A stretch of 64,000 nucleotides of DNA, from the NCBI GenBank assembly GCA_964397045.1, contig CAYNHF010000006.1:1-64000 (forward strand). Direction: 5' to 3'. Below the pieces are notes generated by a model. That model ran no database searches and had not been told where the DNA came from. It saw only the letters and a program-made list of their open reading frames with translations. A program made the position numbers and the translations under genes. Shown here piece by piece: positions 35,233-44,618 of this stretch. Each line of letters begins with the position of its first letter. The stretch's first letter is position 1. This DNA is from CAYNHF01 sp964397045. GTDB taxonomy: Bacteria > Actinomycetota > Acidimicrobiia > Spongiisociales > UBA5794.

Positions 35233-38190
35233 TCATCGATCGAGGTGCGACGCTGAGTCGGAATCGGCGACCGAGTCGAAGACCAGGTCGAGGAGTTGCT
35301 GGTAACTCAGCCGCGACCCCTCGCTCGCGAGGTGGGTGAACCGGTCGTCCCCGAGTGCGTCGCGACCGGCAGCGTCGAGCGCTTCGTACACCTCCGGGAC
35401 GAGGCCCCATTGCGGCATCTTGTGCCGTGACGCTCCGTAGAGGATGGCAGTTCGATTCGCATCGCCGCGTGCCTGGGCCACGACGGCGAGATCGCGCAGT
35501 GCCACCCGGAACCAGTTCTCGAGGCCGGTGTCCAGGGCGCGGGTCAGCCCGCGCTGCAATGACTCCTCTGCGGCCCGGGTGTGACCCATCGCCATCTGGA
35601 CTTCGGCCAGGTTCACGAGTGCGGTTGCTTCCCACGCGATCCCATCTGCAATCGAAACCGCCTCCGCTGCGTATCGCTCGGCGGCCGCGAAGTCACCCTG
35701 TCGGATTGCGATCAGCGAAAGGGGGTTCATCACGACCTGGCTGGCGACGTCACCGAGTTCGTGGTGCAGCATGCGTGCCTCCTCTGCAAGGCGGCGAGCC
35801 TCATCGAGCGACCCACCACTGAATAGCAGCACGAAACTGAGGGTCGCCAGCGGCCCGGCCCGGGACCACGGATCGTCCAGGTCATCACAGACGACGAGGG
35901 CCTGCTCCGAGCGCTCCTGAGCGGTGGCGAAGTCGCCCATCTGGAGGGCCCCCTGCGCGATCCCGAAGAGCGCATGGATCAAACCGCGTTTGTCCCCGGA
36001 CTTCTCGTAGAGGGCAGCTGCAGCCGAGGAGTGAGCGATCGCAGCGTCGGGATCTCCCAGAATGGTCCCGCTGAAACCCGCCGAGAGGTGCGCTGCCGCG
36101 AGGAGTTCTGGAGGAGAGTCGCCTGGATGCTCGAGCATCTGACCCGCCCACCGGCCCGCGTCGCGGGCGTCACCTGTGCGAAACCAGTAGTGGAAAAGGG
36201 CGGGGGCGGCCTGCATGGCCAGGTACCCGCGTTGGTGTTCGAACGACCAGCCCAGGGCCTGTTGTAGGTCGGCATGGTGCACGTTGATGCGGCGCACCCA
36301 GGACGCGAAGCCAGGTGTGTCGATCGCTTCACCGGCCAGGGTGACGAGCCCGAGCACATAGGTTGAGTGTCGCCGGCGACTCCGGTCCGTCTCGCCGCGT
36401 TCATCGAGGAGTCGGGCTCCGTACGCCCGCAGCGTTTCGAGCATCCGATAGTGGATCACAGAGGGCTCCAGCCGCACGGTGGTTAGCATCGAAGCCTCCA
36501 GCAGGGCGGTGATCGAGTCGACCATACGCGGAACAGACTTGCCCGGTCGCGCAACCGCGGTAGCTGCTTCGAGATCGAAGCTGCCGGCAAACACCGAGAG
36601 TCTTTCGAAGGCTCGCCGGTCTCGCGGCTCGAGCAGCTGGTAGCTCCAGTCGATGGCTCCCTTCAATGTCTGGTGGCGTGGATCGACCCCGTGATCTTGT
36701 TGTCCCAGGAGATCGAAGCGATCGGCAAGAGCCGTCACGATTTGAGCCGGAGCGAGGGCGCGAACCCTGGCTGCAGCCATTTCGATGGCGAGAGGCATGG
36801 CGTCCAGCTGCCGGCAGATCTCGATGACGTCGGCCCCATTCTCTGCGGTGAGGGCAAATCCCGGGTCGGCTGCGGTACCTCGGTCGACAAACAACCCGAT
36901 TGCATCGGCAGCGGGGAGGGCCGCCGTCGTGAGTTCATCGACGTTTGGCATCGATAGGGAAGGAACGGACCAGCGGGCCTCGCCCGGCACATGGAGTGGC
37001 AGCCGGCTCGTGGCGAGGATGCGGATGCCGCGGGCCTCCCGAAGCAAGGCTGTGAAGAGGTCGGCAACGGCAGAGGCGAGATGTTCGCAATTGTCCATCA
37101 CGACCAGCGCCTCGCGTCGCAGGAGTGCCCTGACGAGGCTGTCGACCAGCGCCGTCCCCGATTGTTCGGTGACTCCCAGGACGCGGGCGAGTGCGACTTC
37201 CACTCCATCGGGGTCGGCCACGGGGGCCAGGTCCACCCACCATATGCCATCTGGGAACTGGAGCTGGAGTCTCTGGGCGACCTCGATTGCCAGCCTTGTT
37301 TTGCCGATCCCTCCCGGTCCGCTGAGGATGGTCAAACGGAAGGTGTCCACGAGCTTGGCGATCTCCGCGATCTCGGCATCGCGGCCGACGAATGACGTCA
37401 ACGGAGTGGGCAGATTGTTCGGTGGCGGTGGTAGCTCCCAGAGCAACCCCACGTCCTGGAGAAGAATCCGCTCCTCGAGGTGGCGAACCTCGGTCGAGGG
37501 CTCGATTCCCAGATCATCTCCAAGGACGCGGGAGAGTTGCTGATACGTGCGGAGCGCCTCTGCTTGCCGCCCGCTTCGATAGAGCGCGAGCATCCTGTGT
37601 GCCCATAGCTGCTCGCGATAGGGGTGCCCTCGTGTCAGCGTTTCGAGTTCAGGTATGAGCTCAGCGTGGTGGCCGAGTTCCAGCCTGGCTTCGGCGAGGC
37701 AGGTGACAGCTTCGAGATGCGATTCCTCGAACCTGACCGCTTCTGCCTGCAGGGTCGGGCAGTCGTCCGCCAGATGTCCGAACGGTGGGCCGCGCCGTAA
37801 CGCGACGATCGCCTGCAGTTCCCGAGCGGCACCAGCAGGATCCGTGGCAAGCAGCGCACGGGCCGACCGAACGCGGCTGGAGAGGCTCAGCGCGTCCACA
37901 TCGTCAGGGCGAACCCGAACGAGGTAGCCATCGTTCTGATGTGAAATGCGTGAGCCCTCGTCGTCCGACCCCAGGAGGTTCCGCAGTCGCGAGACATAGA
38001 CCTGGACGAGGTGGCGAGCGCTCGGCGGCGGGTCGTCTCTCCACAACTCGTCAACGAGGCGATCGGTGGAGATCGCCCGATTGGGCGAGACGAGCAGCAG
38101 TGCCAGCAGCTTCTGCTGCTGCGGGCTGCCCAGAGGGAGCGGATCGTCGTCGACCATGACCCGTGGCGGGCCGAGTATCTCAAACTGCAT
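35233..38190 (-). CDS. AfsR/SARP-type transcriptional regulator with NB-ARC ATPase and TPRs
   Basis: Large pathway regulator of 985 residues. Domains in order: OmpR-like winged helix (about 1-92, MQFEILGPPRVMVD to GYLVRVR), bacterial transcriptional activator domain (about 95-240, ending YQQLSRVLGDDLGIEPS), NB-ARC/AP-ATPase (about 262-560) with Walker A LSGPGGIGKTRLA and FVGRDAEI before it, and a TPR-like helical C-terminus (about 600-960). Such SARPs activate secondary-metabolism or stress genes. Here no biosynthetic cluster is adjacent; the divergent gene encodes a small secreted protein, with an 11-bp-period repeat between them. The internal ATG at 38190 begins at the winged helix; another lies 6 codons upstream. 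Confidence 0.92.
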   Translation of the reverse strand: MQFEILGPPRVMVDDDPLPLGSPQQQKLLALLLVSPNRAISTDRLVDELWRDDPPPSARHLVQVYVSRLRNLLGSDDEGSRISHQNDGYLVRVRPDDVDALSLSSRVRSARALLATDPAGAARELQAIVALRRGPPFGHLADDCPTLQAEAVRFEESHLEAVTCLAEARLELGHHAELIPELETLTRGHPYREQLWAHRMLALYRSGRQAEALRTYQQLSRVLGDDLGIEPSTEVRHLEERILLQDVGLLWELPPPPNNLPTPLTSFVGRDAEIAEIAKLVDTFRLTILSGPGGIGKTRLAIEVAQRLQLQFPDGIWWVDLAPVADPDGVEVALARVLGVTEQSGTALVDSLVRALLRREALVVMDNCEHLASAVADLFTALLREARGIRILATSRLPLHVPGEARWSVPSLSMPNVDELTTAALPAADAIGLFVDRGTAADPGFALTAENGADVIEICRQLDAMPLAIEMAAARVRALAPAQIVTALADRFDLLGQQDHGVDPRHQTLKGAIDWSYQLLEPRDRRAFERLSVFAGSFDLEAATAVARPGKSVPRMVDSITALLEASMLTTVRLEPSVIHYRMLETLRAYGARLLDERGETDRSRRRHSTYVLGLVTLAGEAIDTPGFASWVRRINVHHADLQQALGWSFEHQRGYLAMQAAPALFHYWFRTGDARDAGRWAGQMLEHPGDSPPELLAAAHLSAGFSGTILGDPDAAIAHSSAAAALYEKSGDKRGLIHALFGIAQGALQMGDFATAQERSEQALVVCDDLDDPWSRAGPLATLSFVLLFSGGSLDEARRLAEEARMLHHELGDVASQVVMNPLSLIAIRQGDFAAAERYAAEAVSIADGIAWEATALVNLAEVQMAMGHTRAAEESLQRGLTRALDTGLENWFRVALRDLAVVAQARGDANRTAILYGASRHKMPQWGLVPEVYEALDAAGRDALGDDRFTHLASEGSRLSYQQLLDLVFDSVADSDSASHLDR

Positions 38191-38254
38191 AGGGATCCTC
38201 ACGCCCAAATGTAGGGAGACCGGATCTGATCCGACAGGGTCACAAGTAACTGTC

Positions 38255-38275
38255 CGTAGAGCGTTCGTAGAGCGT
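38255..38275 (+). promoter_or_regulatory. Tandem direct repeat, candidate SARP operator
   Basis: CGTAGAGCGT occurs at 38255-38264 and again at 38266-38275, an exact 11-bp period. SARP/AfsR proteins bind direct repeats on one DNA face with 11-bp spacing. The site lies between the SARP gene and the divergent secreted-protein gene, 63 bp before its ATG. No strong -10 follows, so the call is tentative. Confidence 0.5.
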
Positions 38276-38337
38276 CGTCGCGAATGCTGGCAGGAGAGGC
38301 CCGCATGGAAGCGGGAAAGACGAGGAAGGAGACACTG

Positions 38338-38835
38338 ATGATTCGCAGATCAGCTGTGATTCTGGTGACGTTGGCCCTGATGGTGACCGGCCTGGCTCCA
38401 GCGGCCACGGCGGACCAGTCTTTGCGTCCGTTCAAGGGAACCGTGGTCGGGGAGGTCAGTTTTCCCCTGGACACGAGTTGCCCTGCTGGCAGGCGAACCG
38501 ACTCAGCTGCGGTGGGGATTGTCTCTCACCTTGGGCGATCGGGGATGACCAGTCACCACTGCACTCCGACGGGGCCCGCTATCACGGGCGGCCGGATGAC
38601 CCTGGCTGCCGCCAATGGAGATGAGGTCTCTATCACGTATTCGGGGGCTGCGCCGTTCCCGGGGCCCGGCACCGAGGTGATTGTTGTTGAGATGGACTTC
38701 GAGGTCGTCGGCGGCACAGGACGGTTCGCGGGTGCGACCGGCGGGGGCGAGATGACGGGCTACATCGTGTTTGCAGGCTTCGACGCGCCGGTCTGGCCGG
38801 CAAGCTGGGTGTGGGAAGGCACCATCGGGTACTGA
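38338..38835 (+). CDS. Small secreted protein, allene-oxide-cyclase-barrel-like or unknown
   Basis: A 165-residue exported protein with a signal peptide (IRRSAVILVTLALMVTGLAPAATA). The mature part is Gly-rich and beta-rich; DFEVVGGTGRFAGATGGGEMTG is a motif seen in several secreted actinobacterial proteins and in barrel-like folds. No catalytic residues are evident. AAGGAG lies 9 bp before the ATG. Probable target of the divergent SARP regulator (inference from position and repeats). Confidence 0.7.
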   Translation: MIRRSAVILVTLALMVTGLAPAATADQSLRPFKGTVVGEVSFPLDTSCPAGRRTDSAAVGIVSHLGRSGMTSHHCTPTGPAITGGRMTLAAANGDEVSITYSGAAPFPGPGTEVIVVEMDFEVVGGTGRFAGATGGGEMTGYIVFAGFDAPVWPASWVWEGTIGY

Positions 38836-38865
38836 AGCACCTGCACGAGTTCGCCCAACCTCGGT

Positions 38866-38902
38866 GGAGTGTTGCTCCGGCATCGTGTCGGGGCAACACT
38901 CC
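38866..38902. terminator. Strong hairpin between convergent genes
   Basis: Perfect 10-bp inverted repeat GGAGTGTTGC (38866-38875) and GCAACACTCC (38893-38902), with a loop that can add a CCG/CGG inner stem. It lies 30 bp after the secreted-protein stop and 15 bp before the murJ end, so it probably terminates from both sides. T-runs are weak. Confidence 0.7.
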
Positions 38903-38916
38903 GGCGATTTCGATGA

Positions 38917-40545
38917 TCAGGCTTCCGAGGTGGGAGTCCCGTCGGGCGTCCCGGCAGCGGCCAGGTCTGGTTCGTCGACAGGAGGTGCACCCGGTCCCGG
39001 CCCTGCGACGCCGTACAAGAGGCCACCGGCAAGAAACACCACCGCCGCGAAGGCCAACGAGCCGCCCATCACCTGGAGCAGGGCAGCCACGAACCCTGTG
39101 GGGAGGGCCTCGCCGATTGCCCAGGACACGGCGATTGCTGCAAGGGCACCCCCCAGCGCGAGTGGGATGCTCCGAATCGCGCCGGTGAGGACGTTGCTCA
39201 CCCGGTTCCGATGATCCGGCTCCGAGTACCAAAGGTAGCCGAGGACGAGGGTGTAGCCGCCCAGCGTCAGGACACTCGACAGTGCAACCCCTTCGATGCC
39301 GAGTCGCTCCTGGAGCAGCGCGTACAAGGGAACCGCGACGACGGCGGCGATGGTGCCGACGATGACGGGCGTCCACATCTGCCGCCTGGCGTAGAAGGCA
39401 CGGGTGAGTACGGCGAGTCCCCCCCAGATCGGGATCGCAAGGGCGTAGACGACCAGCACAGATGCGGTGTTCACCGTGTCGAGTTGGGTGAAATTGAAGC
39501 GTTCGAACAAGACACGGATGGTGGGAACCGATAGCGCTGCCAGCAGACCGGTAGCTCCGAGGCTGAGCACGATGACCCAGCGCATCGCCCGATCGACCGT
39601 ATCCGCCATTTCGCGAAAACGTCCCTCCGCAAACAAACGTGCCATGAACGGATAGGCAGCTACCCCCGCGGCCTGTGCGACTACTCCGACGGGGACCAGC
39701 ATCGTGCGCCTCGCATACTGGAGTTGGGTTTGGGCGCCGTCGCCTGCGAAGTCTCCGAAGATGCTCATGTAGGTCTCGTCCAGCACGACGATTGACTGGC
39801 CGATCATCAGCGGGAACGCGATCTTGATGTACTCCCAAACCACCGGGTTTCCCCATGGAGTGCCGCGGATCAGGCGCATTCCGAGCCGGCGAGCTCCCCA
39901 GTACTGCAGCGCGAAGTTGCCGACGAACGCACCGACGAGGGCGCCCCAAGCGAAACCCTCGGGATCCGGGTCACCCGTGACTAGTGCATATCCCACGCCG
40001 CCGGCGATGATGCCCAAGTTATAGGCCACAGGTGCCACGGCCGGAATCGTGAACACCCCCATCGCGTACTGCACGGCGACGAACAAGGCGCCCACGACGA
40101 AGAACACCTGCGCCGGGAGCACGATCCGAGTAAGTCGAACCGTGTTGGTTACCTGTTCCGCCGTGAAGTTGGGATACAGCGTCTCGATGAACCAGGGTGC
40201 CGCGACCCAACCGATGATGACCAGCCCGACGATGCCCAGTGTGAGAGGACGAATCACCGAGGTGAGCGCCACCCAGCCACCCTCTTGGTCATCGTCTGCG
40301 AGGTACTTGGTGAAGATCGGGACGAAGGTGATAGCCAGGAATCCGCCTGCCAGCAGGTAGTTCAGGAAGTCTGGGACGCGAAACGCTGCGACGTACTGGT
40401 CGGTGACGTCGGTCGCCCCCAACATCGCAGCGAACAGTGATTCCCTGACCTGGCCGAGCAATCGTGACGCCAGGATGCCGCCGGAGACCACGAGGGCAGC
40501 TTTGCCCATGTTGGTGGACAGAATGGATCGGCGAGGAGCGGTCAC
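38917..40545 (-). CDS. murJ: Lipid II flippase MurJ (MviN family)
   Basis: Moves the peptidoglycan precursor lipid II across the cytoplasmic membrane. The 542-residue protein has about 14 hydrophobic helices of the MOP fold. N-terminal signatures are GGILASRLLGQVRESLFAAMLG and DQYVAAFRVPDFLNYLLAGG. Unlike mycobacterial MurJ, no C-terminal kinase-like domain is attached; the tail is a short acidic Pro/Gly-rich stretch. It stands alone here, away from a division cluster. Confidence 0.92.
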   Translation of the reverse strand: MTAPRRSILSTNMGKAALVVSGGILASRLLGQVRESLFAAMLGATDVTDQYVAAFRVPDFLNYLLAGGFLAITFVPIFTKYLADDDQEGGWVALTSVIRPLTLGIVGLVIIGWVAAPWFIETLYPNFTAEQVTNTVRLTRIVLPAQVFFVVGALFVAVQYAMGVFTIPAVAPVAYNLGIIAGGVGYALVTGDPDPEGFAWGALVGAFVGNFALQYWGARRLGMRLIRGTPWGNPVVWEYIKIAFPLMIGQSIVVLDETYMSIFGDFAGDGAQTQLQYARRTMLVPVGVVAQAAGVAAYPFMARLFAEGRFREMADTVDRAMRWVIVLSLGATGLLAALSVPTIRVLFERFNFTQLDTVNTASVLVVYALAIPIWGGLAVLTRAFYARRQMWTPVIVGTIAAVVAVPLYALLQERLGIEGVALSSVLTLGGYTLVLGYLWYSEPDHRNRVSNVLTGAIRSIPLALGGALAAIAVSWAIGEALPTGFVAALLQVMGGSLAFAAVVFLAGGLLYGVAGPGPGAPPVDEPDLAAAGTPDGTPTSEA

Positions 40546-40608
40546 GGTCTCACGCTAAACCCGCATCCCCGTTGTGGGGGGGAATGGGAAGGCACCGAGG
40601 CGCGGGAT

Positions 40609-41361
40609 TCACATGAGATCGCGGCGCCGCAGGAGCAGGGTGGTGACGACGAGGCCTGCGGCAACCCAGAGTGCCGCCTTGCCGATGGCGCCAAAGACGC
40701 CGGCTTGGAGCGAGCCGAGGCCGAACTCGAGCGTGTCGGTGTCCAGGGTCACCGGAGCGAGATCGACGAAGGCGCTGAAGCCGACGCGCCACGGTGACGT
40801 CCACGCCAACCCGGAAACGGCACTGACGATCCCGTTCTCCCAGATGAGCCAGAAGCCCAGGCCGATGAGGGTGGCGTGGCGGGTCGCATACCCCAGCGGC
40901 AGGAAGATGGAGGCATAGATCGCCGCCGCAACGGCGGTGCCCACGAGGAGCGCTGGGATCCAGGCCCAATCACCGGCGCGGACCCCATACACGACGGCCA
41001 ACCCGAGCGCTCCCACTCCGGTCACCAGGTAGCCGGCCGCGAAGGCGCCGAGGAGTTTTGCGGCCGCGATCGCCCAGCGAGGAATCGGACGTAACACCAG
41101 GAACGAGAGCGTGTGCCCCCGTCGCTCCTGTCCGAGGGCTGGACCCGCAAACGCCAATGTCACCAGAGGGACAACCACACCGAAGTGGCCGACGACCACA
41201 AAACCGATGAACGGGTCGAATAGCTCGGATCTGGAGATGTTGGAGGTTGCCAGCGCGAAGATCAACGCTGGGGCCAGCGCGAGAAGCACGAGCCAGATAG
41301 CGCGGCGGCCCCCGACCAGTTGGCGGGTTGTCACCCGGGTGATGGCGAATGCGGCAGTCAT
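40609..41361 (-). CDS. ABC-2 type transporter permease
   Basis: A 250-residue membrane protein with about six helices, last gene of a four-gene operon. Typical ABC-2 features: short cytoplasmic N-terminus (FAITRVTTRQLVGGRRAIWLVLLALAP, cut here at RQLVGGRR then AIWLVLLALAP) and GQERRGHTLSFLVLRPIPRWA in the coupling-helix region. Start overlaps the ATPase stop by 4 bp, so it pairs with that ATPase. Confidence 0.83.
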   Translation of the reverse strand: MTAAFAITRVTTRQLVGGRRAIWLVLLALAPALIFALATSNISRSELFDPFIGFVVVGHFGVVVPLVTLAFAGPALGQERRGHTLSFLVLRPIPRWAIAAAKLLGAFAAGYLVTGVGALGLAVVYGVRAGDWAWIPALLVGTAVAAAIYASIFLPLGYATRHATLIGLGFWLIWENGIVSAVSGLAWTSPWRVGFSAFVDLAPVTLDTDTLEFGLGSLQAGVFGAIGKAALWVAAGLVVTTLLLRRRDLM

Positions 41362-42305
41362 CGCCCGGTCACCAGGTAGCGAAACACGCTTTCGAGTGAC
41401 TCGTCCTCAGGTCGAAAGCTGGTGATACGAACATCGAGGTCTCGCGCCACCGGAGCCAACCTGGCACCGAGCGCCAACAGATCCTCAGTCTCGATGTGGA
41501 GCGCCTGCTCGTCGACGTCCAGCCCGCGAATTCCCTCTATCGAGATCAGCGCAGCGGCAAGGCGCCGAGCGCCGTCGGTGTGGATCTCTACCCGGTAGGG
41601 GATGTCGGTCATGGCGCGCCGAATCGCGGCAACGTCGCCCGCGGCCGCCAGCTTGCCGTCCACCATCGCGATCACGCGATCGGTCATGCGCTCGATCTCC
41701 TCGAGTATGTGCGACGAGACGATGACGGTGGTGCCCTCGTCGCCAAGGCGCCGGAAGAGCGAAATGAGGTTGGCGCGCTGCACGGGGTCGGTTCCGTTGA
41801 GGGGTTCGTCGAGCACCAGGATTCCTGGTCGGTGGACCAGGGCCGCCGCCACCTTGGTGCGCTGGCGCATGCCTTTGCTGAACCCGCCGATGGTCCGATC
41901 CGCGGCGTAGCCCATGTCAACCAGATCGATCGCCGACGCGCTCGCGTCCGCGACGTCTCGCAGTCGCAGGAGACGAGCGGCGTATTCGACGTACTGCCGG
42001 GCGGTGAGTGAGCCGTACACCGCGTCATCCTCAGGCACCAGTCCGACATCACGGTAGTTCTGGTACTTGCGGCGGAGGTTGTTGCCGAGAACGGTGACGC
42101 TGCCTTCGGACGGCAAAGCGAGGGCAACGAGCATGCGGAGCAGGGTGGTCTTGCCTGCTCCGTTCGGCCCGAGCAATCCGCTCACCCCGGGGCCGAACGA
42201 ACACGAGATGTTCGACACGGCGACCTTCTGTCCGAACCACTTCGTGACCGCGTCGACGACCACCGTGGGCTCCGGAACGAATTCGGGCGAAGAAGGTGAC
42301 GTCAC
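41358..42305 (-). CDS. ABC transporter ATP-binding protein
   Basis: A 315-residue ATPase of an ABC-2 exporter. Walker A is GLLGPNGAGKTTLLRMLVAL, the ABC signature is IGGFSKGMRQRTKVA, Walker B is GILVLDEPLNGTDP, and the H-loop is VIVSSHILEEIE. The C-terminal 80 residues form the usual regulatory tail. The GTG overlaps the stop of the upstream permease by 4 bp. The substrate is unknown. Confidence 0.92.
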   Translation of the reverse strand: MTSPSSPEFVPEPTVVVDAVTKWFGQKVAVSNISCSFGPGVSGLLGPNGAGKTTLLRMLVALALPSEGSVTVLGNNLRRKYQNYRDVGLVPEDDAVYGSLTARQYVEYAARLLRLRDVADASASAIDLVDMGYAADRTIGGFSKGMRQRTKVAAALVHRPGILVLDEPLNGTDPVQRANLISLFRRLGDEGTTVIVSSHILEEIERMTDRVIAMVDGKLAAAGDVAAIRRAMTDIPYRVEIHTDGARRLAAALISIEGIRGLDVDEQALHIETEDLLALGARLAPVARDLDVRITSFRPEDESLESVFRYLVTGR

Positions 42306-43192
42306 ATGTAGCTCCGGTACTTGCGTACGGCCAGGACTCCGGTGACGATGGCCACTGCCACGATCAAGGCCAGCGACACCCAGGGATCCCAGCCTGCGTC
42401 GGCGGGAATCAGGTCGACCGACGTCCGGTCGAAGATCCAGTCCATCACCACAGGGGGGTGTTGCGGGAGGACTGCCAGAGCCGCGTATTTCGAGCCTGCT
42501 GCTCCGGCATCTGTGAGGAGTGCAGCGAGGATTGGAGTGAAGATCATCACGCCGACGTAGACCGCCGTGGCGGCGCCAGTGCGTTTCATGAAGGTGGCGA
42601 CCAGGAATGCAGGGGCGCCGTAGCCCACCACGAAGACCGCCGTCGTCGCCAGGATCTTCCACAGGTCGTCTGCTCGGTCGATCAGTCCGGTGACGAGTCC
42701 TGCGTCATCGAGGGCCGCGAACCCCACATACATGATCAGTTGAGGCAAGAGCAGGAAAGCGCTCATCAACGCGATCAGGGCCGCGGCTCGCGCACCGACA
42801 TAGTCGCGGGCGCGCATCGGGCGCGAGCTGTACACCGCCATCACCCCTTCGATGCGATCTGGGATCAAGAGCTGCGGCGCGGCCAGGGCGGCGAACATCA
42901 GGACCAGCGCGCCGACCCAGCCAAAGAATTCGGGATGGCCTCCGAAGGGAGAGTCACTGTCACCTAGGTCGAAATCACTCAACAAGAAGGCCGCCCCGAC
43001 GACCACGACCACCGGCAGCAAGGCGAGCACGATGAGGGCCCACGGCAGGATCTTCTTTCTCGCCTTCCTGCGCAACCCAAGCACTCGTCGCACGCCATCG
43101 TTGAAGGTGGCCCGCACCGCGCCTCTGGTGCCCAGCCGGGGGCCTTCATGCGGTTTGTAGCCCAGATCGAAGACAACACCCTGATCCGTCAC
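42302..43192 (-). CDS. ABC-2 type transporter permease
   Basis: A 296-residue membrane protein with about six helices after a 50-residue basic N-terminal segment (VRRVLGLRRKARKKILPW). The motif LIPDRIEGVMAVYSSRPMRARDYVGAR is the ABC-2 coupling region. It overlaps its partner ATPases by 4 bp on each side, so ATPase-permease-ATPase-permease are tightly coupled. Confidence 0.83.
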   Translation of the reverse strand: MTDQGVVFDLGYKPHEGPRLGTRGAVRATFNDGVRRVLGLRRKARKKILPWALIVLALLPVVVVVGAAFLLSDFDLGDSDSPFGGHPEFFGWVGALVLMFAALAAPQLLIPDRIEGVMAVYSSRPMRARDYVGARAAALIALMSAFLLLPQLIMYVGFAALDDAGLVTGLIDRADDLWKILATTAVFVVGYGAPAFLVATFMKRTGAATAVYVGVMIFTPILAALLTDAGAAGSKYAALAVLPQHPPVVMDWIFDRTSVDLIPADAGWDPWVSLALIVAVAIVTGVLAVRKYRSYM

Positions 43193-44106
43193 GGCGGGTT
43201 GCCCCCGGTTTCGACGGCGAGGAACACGTCTTCCAACGAGGTCGAACGGGCGCCCATGCGGCGGATTGCGGTGCCGCTATCCGCGAGCGCGTCGCGTACC
43301 AGGTTGAACACGTCGTCGGTCTCGTGGCGGACATAGACGGTCGAATGATCGATGTCGAAGCTTGCACCGAGGGCAGTCAACTCTGACAGGAGGGCCGCAG
43401 GGTCGCCGATCACCTCAACCTCGACCGTGCTGGTGTCGGTGAGTCCGGAAATGGGGCCCGAGCGCAGCACCCTGCCTCCATCGAGCATGACGACCCAGTC
43501 GCAAGTCCTCTCGATGTCACTCAGCACATGCGACGAGCTGAGCACGTTTATCCCGAACGTGCCCAGGCGAGCGATCAGCTCAAGCATCTGCTCCCGACCC
43601 TCGGGGTCGAGCCCCGCCGTGGGTTCGTCGAGGAACACCAGGTCGGGGTCGTGCACGATGGCCTGAGCCAGGGTGGCACGTTGTTTCATACCCGTCGAGA
43701 ACTCCCCGAGGTAGCGGAAACGTTCCTCGTCGAGGCCGACCAAGGTCAGCACGTCCGAAGCCCGTTGCCGGGCGGCCTTGGGGGGGATCCCGGCCAGCTC
43801 AGCCGCGTAGACGATGAAGTCGGCGGCCGACTGGGACAGCGGCAGGCAGCTGCCCTCGGGCATATAGCCGATTCGGGAGCGGATCCCGATGGGGTCGGTC
43901 TCCACGCTGTTGCCCAAGACCGAAGCGCTACCCAAGGTCGGCTGGAGGATGCCGAGCAGGATCTTGATGAGCGTGGTCTTGCCGGCGCCGTTGGCGCCGA
44001 CGAGGCCGATCCGACCCGGTGGGATCTCGAGATCGAGGCCATGGAGGGCGACGATGTCACCGTAGGCCTTTCCCAGATCGGTGGTGGCGATGATCGTGTC
44101 GCTCAT
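43189..44106 (-). CDS. ABC transporter ATP-binding protein
   Basis: A 305-residue ABC-2 exporter ATPase and first gene of the operon. Walker A is GLVGANGAGKTTLIKILLGI, signature LGEFSTGMKQRATLAQ, Walker B DLVFLDEPTAGLDPEG, and H-loop LSSSHVLSDIE. The ATG at 44106 (MSDTIIATTDLGKAYG) is chosen over an in-frame ATG 14 codons upstream. The two ATPase-permease pairs may form one heteromeric exporter or two related ones. Confidence 0.92.
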   Translation of the reverse strand: MSDTIIATTDLGKAYGDIVALHGLDLEIPPGRIGLVGANGAGKTTLIKILLGILQPTLGSASVLGNSVETDPIGIRSRIGYMPEGSCLPLSQSAADFIVYAAELAGIPPKAARQRASDVLTLVGLDEERFRYLGEFSTGMKQRATLAQAIVHDPDLVFLDEPTAGLDPEGREQMLELIARLGTFGINVLSSSHVLSDIERTCDWVVMLDGGRVLRSGPISGLTDTSTVEVEVIGDPAALLSELTALGASFDIDHSTVYVRHETDDVFNLVRDALADSGTAIRRMGARSTSLEDVFLAVETGGNPP

Positions 44107-44283
44107 GGCGCGGACGTTAGCTGCCGCGTGGTGTCCGGCATATCTCACGCCCTGATCAGCGAGAAGCTAGACCGCCGCACAACGGATCGCCCTCGCTCGA
44201 CACGACCCGATCTTCGGCGGGTGTCGTCAGGCTGCGATGGGGCGACGATGAGTCTGGAATGAGGCTTCAGGCGCAGGCAGCAG

Positions 44284-44592
44284 CTACGACGCCTCCGGTC
44301 CTTCGGCATCACGTGCGTCGTCAGCTGAGGGGCGATTGCGAATCCGATCGATCGTCTCCCGCCGCATGCGAGTGACGATCTTGTCGGCCGTCGTGAACTC
44401 CCTGGAAAGCACAGTGAGTCCTCCGGCGATGGTGAGCAGACCCGGGCCCGGTGTCACCAACATGACCACTCCTGCTGCTATCAGACCGCCACCGGCGAGG
44501 CCGATGGCACTCCTCCGGAGGAGGCTGGAGTTCTGCGCTTTACCCCCATCGGGATCCGCCTGCGGCGGTCCGGGTTCAGGCGTCGCTGTCAT
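44284..44592 (-). CDS. Small PGPGW-type membrane protein (TIGR02611-like)
   Basis: A 102-residue protein with one hydrophobic segment pair around the conserved VTPGPGLLTIAGGLTVLSREF (about 45-66, here in pieces), which places it in the PGPGW transmembrane family of actinobacteria. Function unknown. The C-terminus is charged. The ATG at 44592 is chosen; it lies directly downstream of egtD on the same strand (26-bp gap). Confidence 0.7.
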   Translation of the reverse strand: MTATPEPGPPQADPDGGKAQNSSLLRRSAIGLAGGGLIAAGVVMLVTPGPGLLTIAGGLTVLSREFTTADKIVTRMRRETIDRIRNRPSADDARDAEGPEAS

Positions 44593-44618
44593 GCAATGAG
44601 TGTACGGAACCTGAGCGC

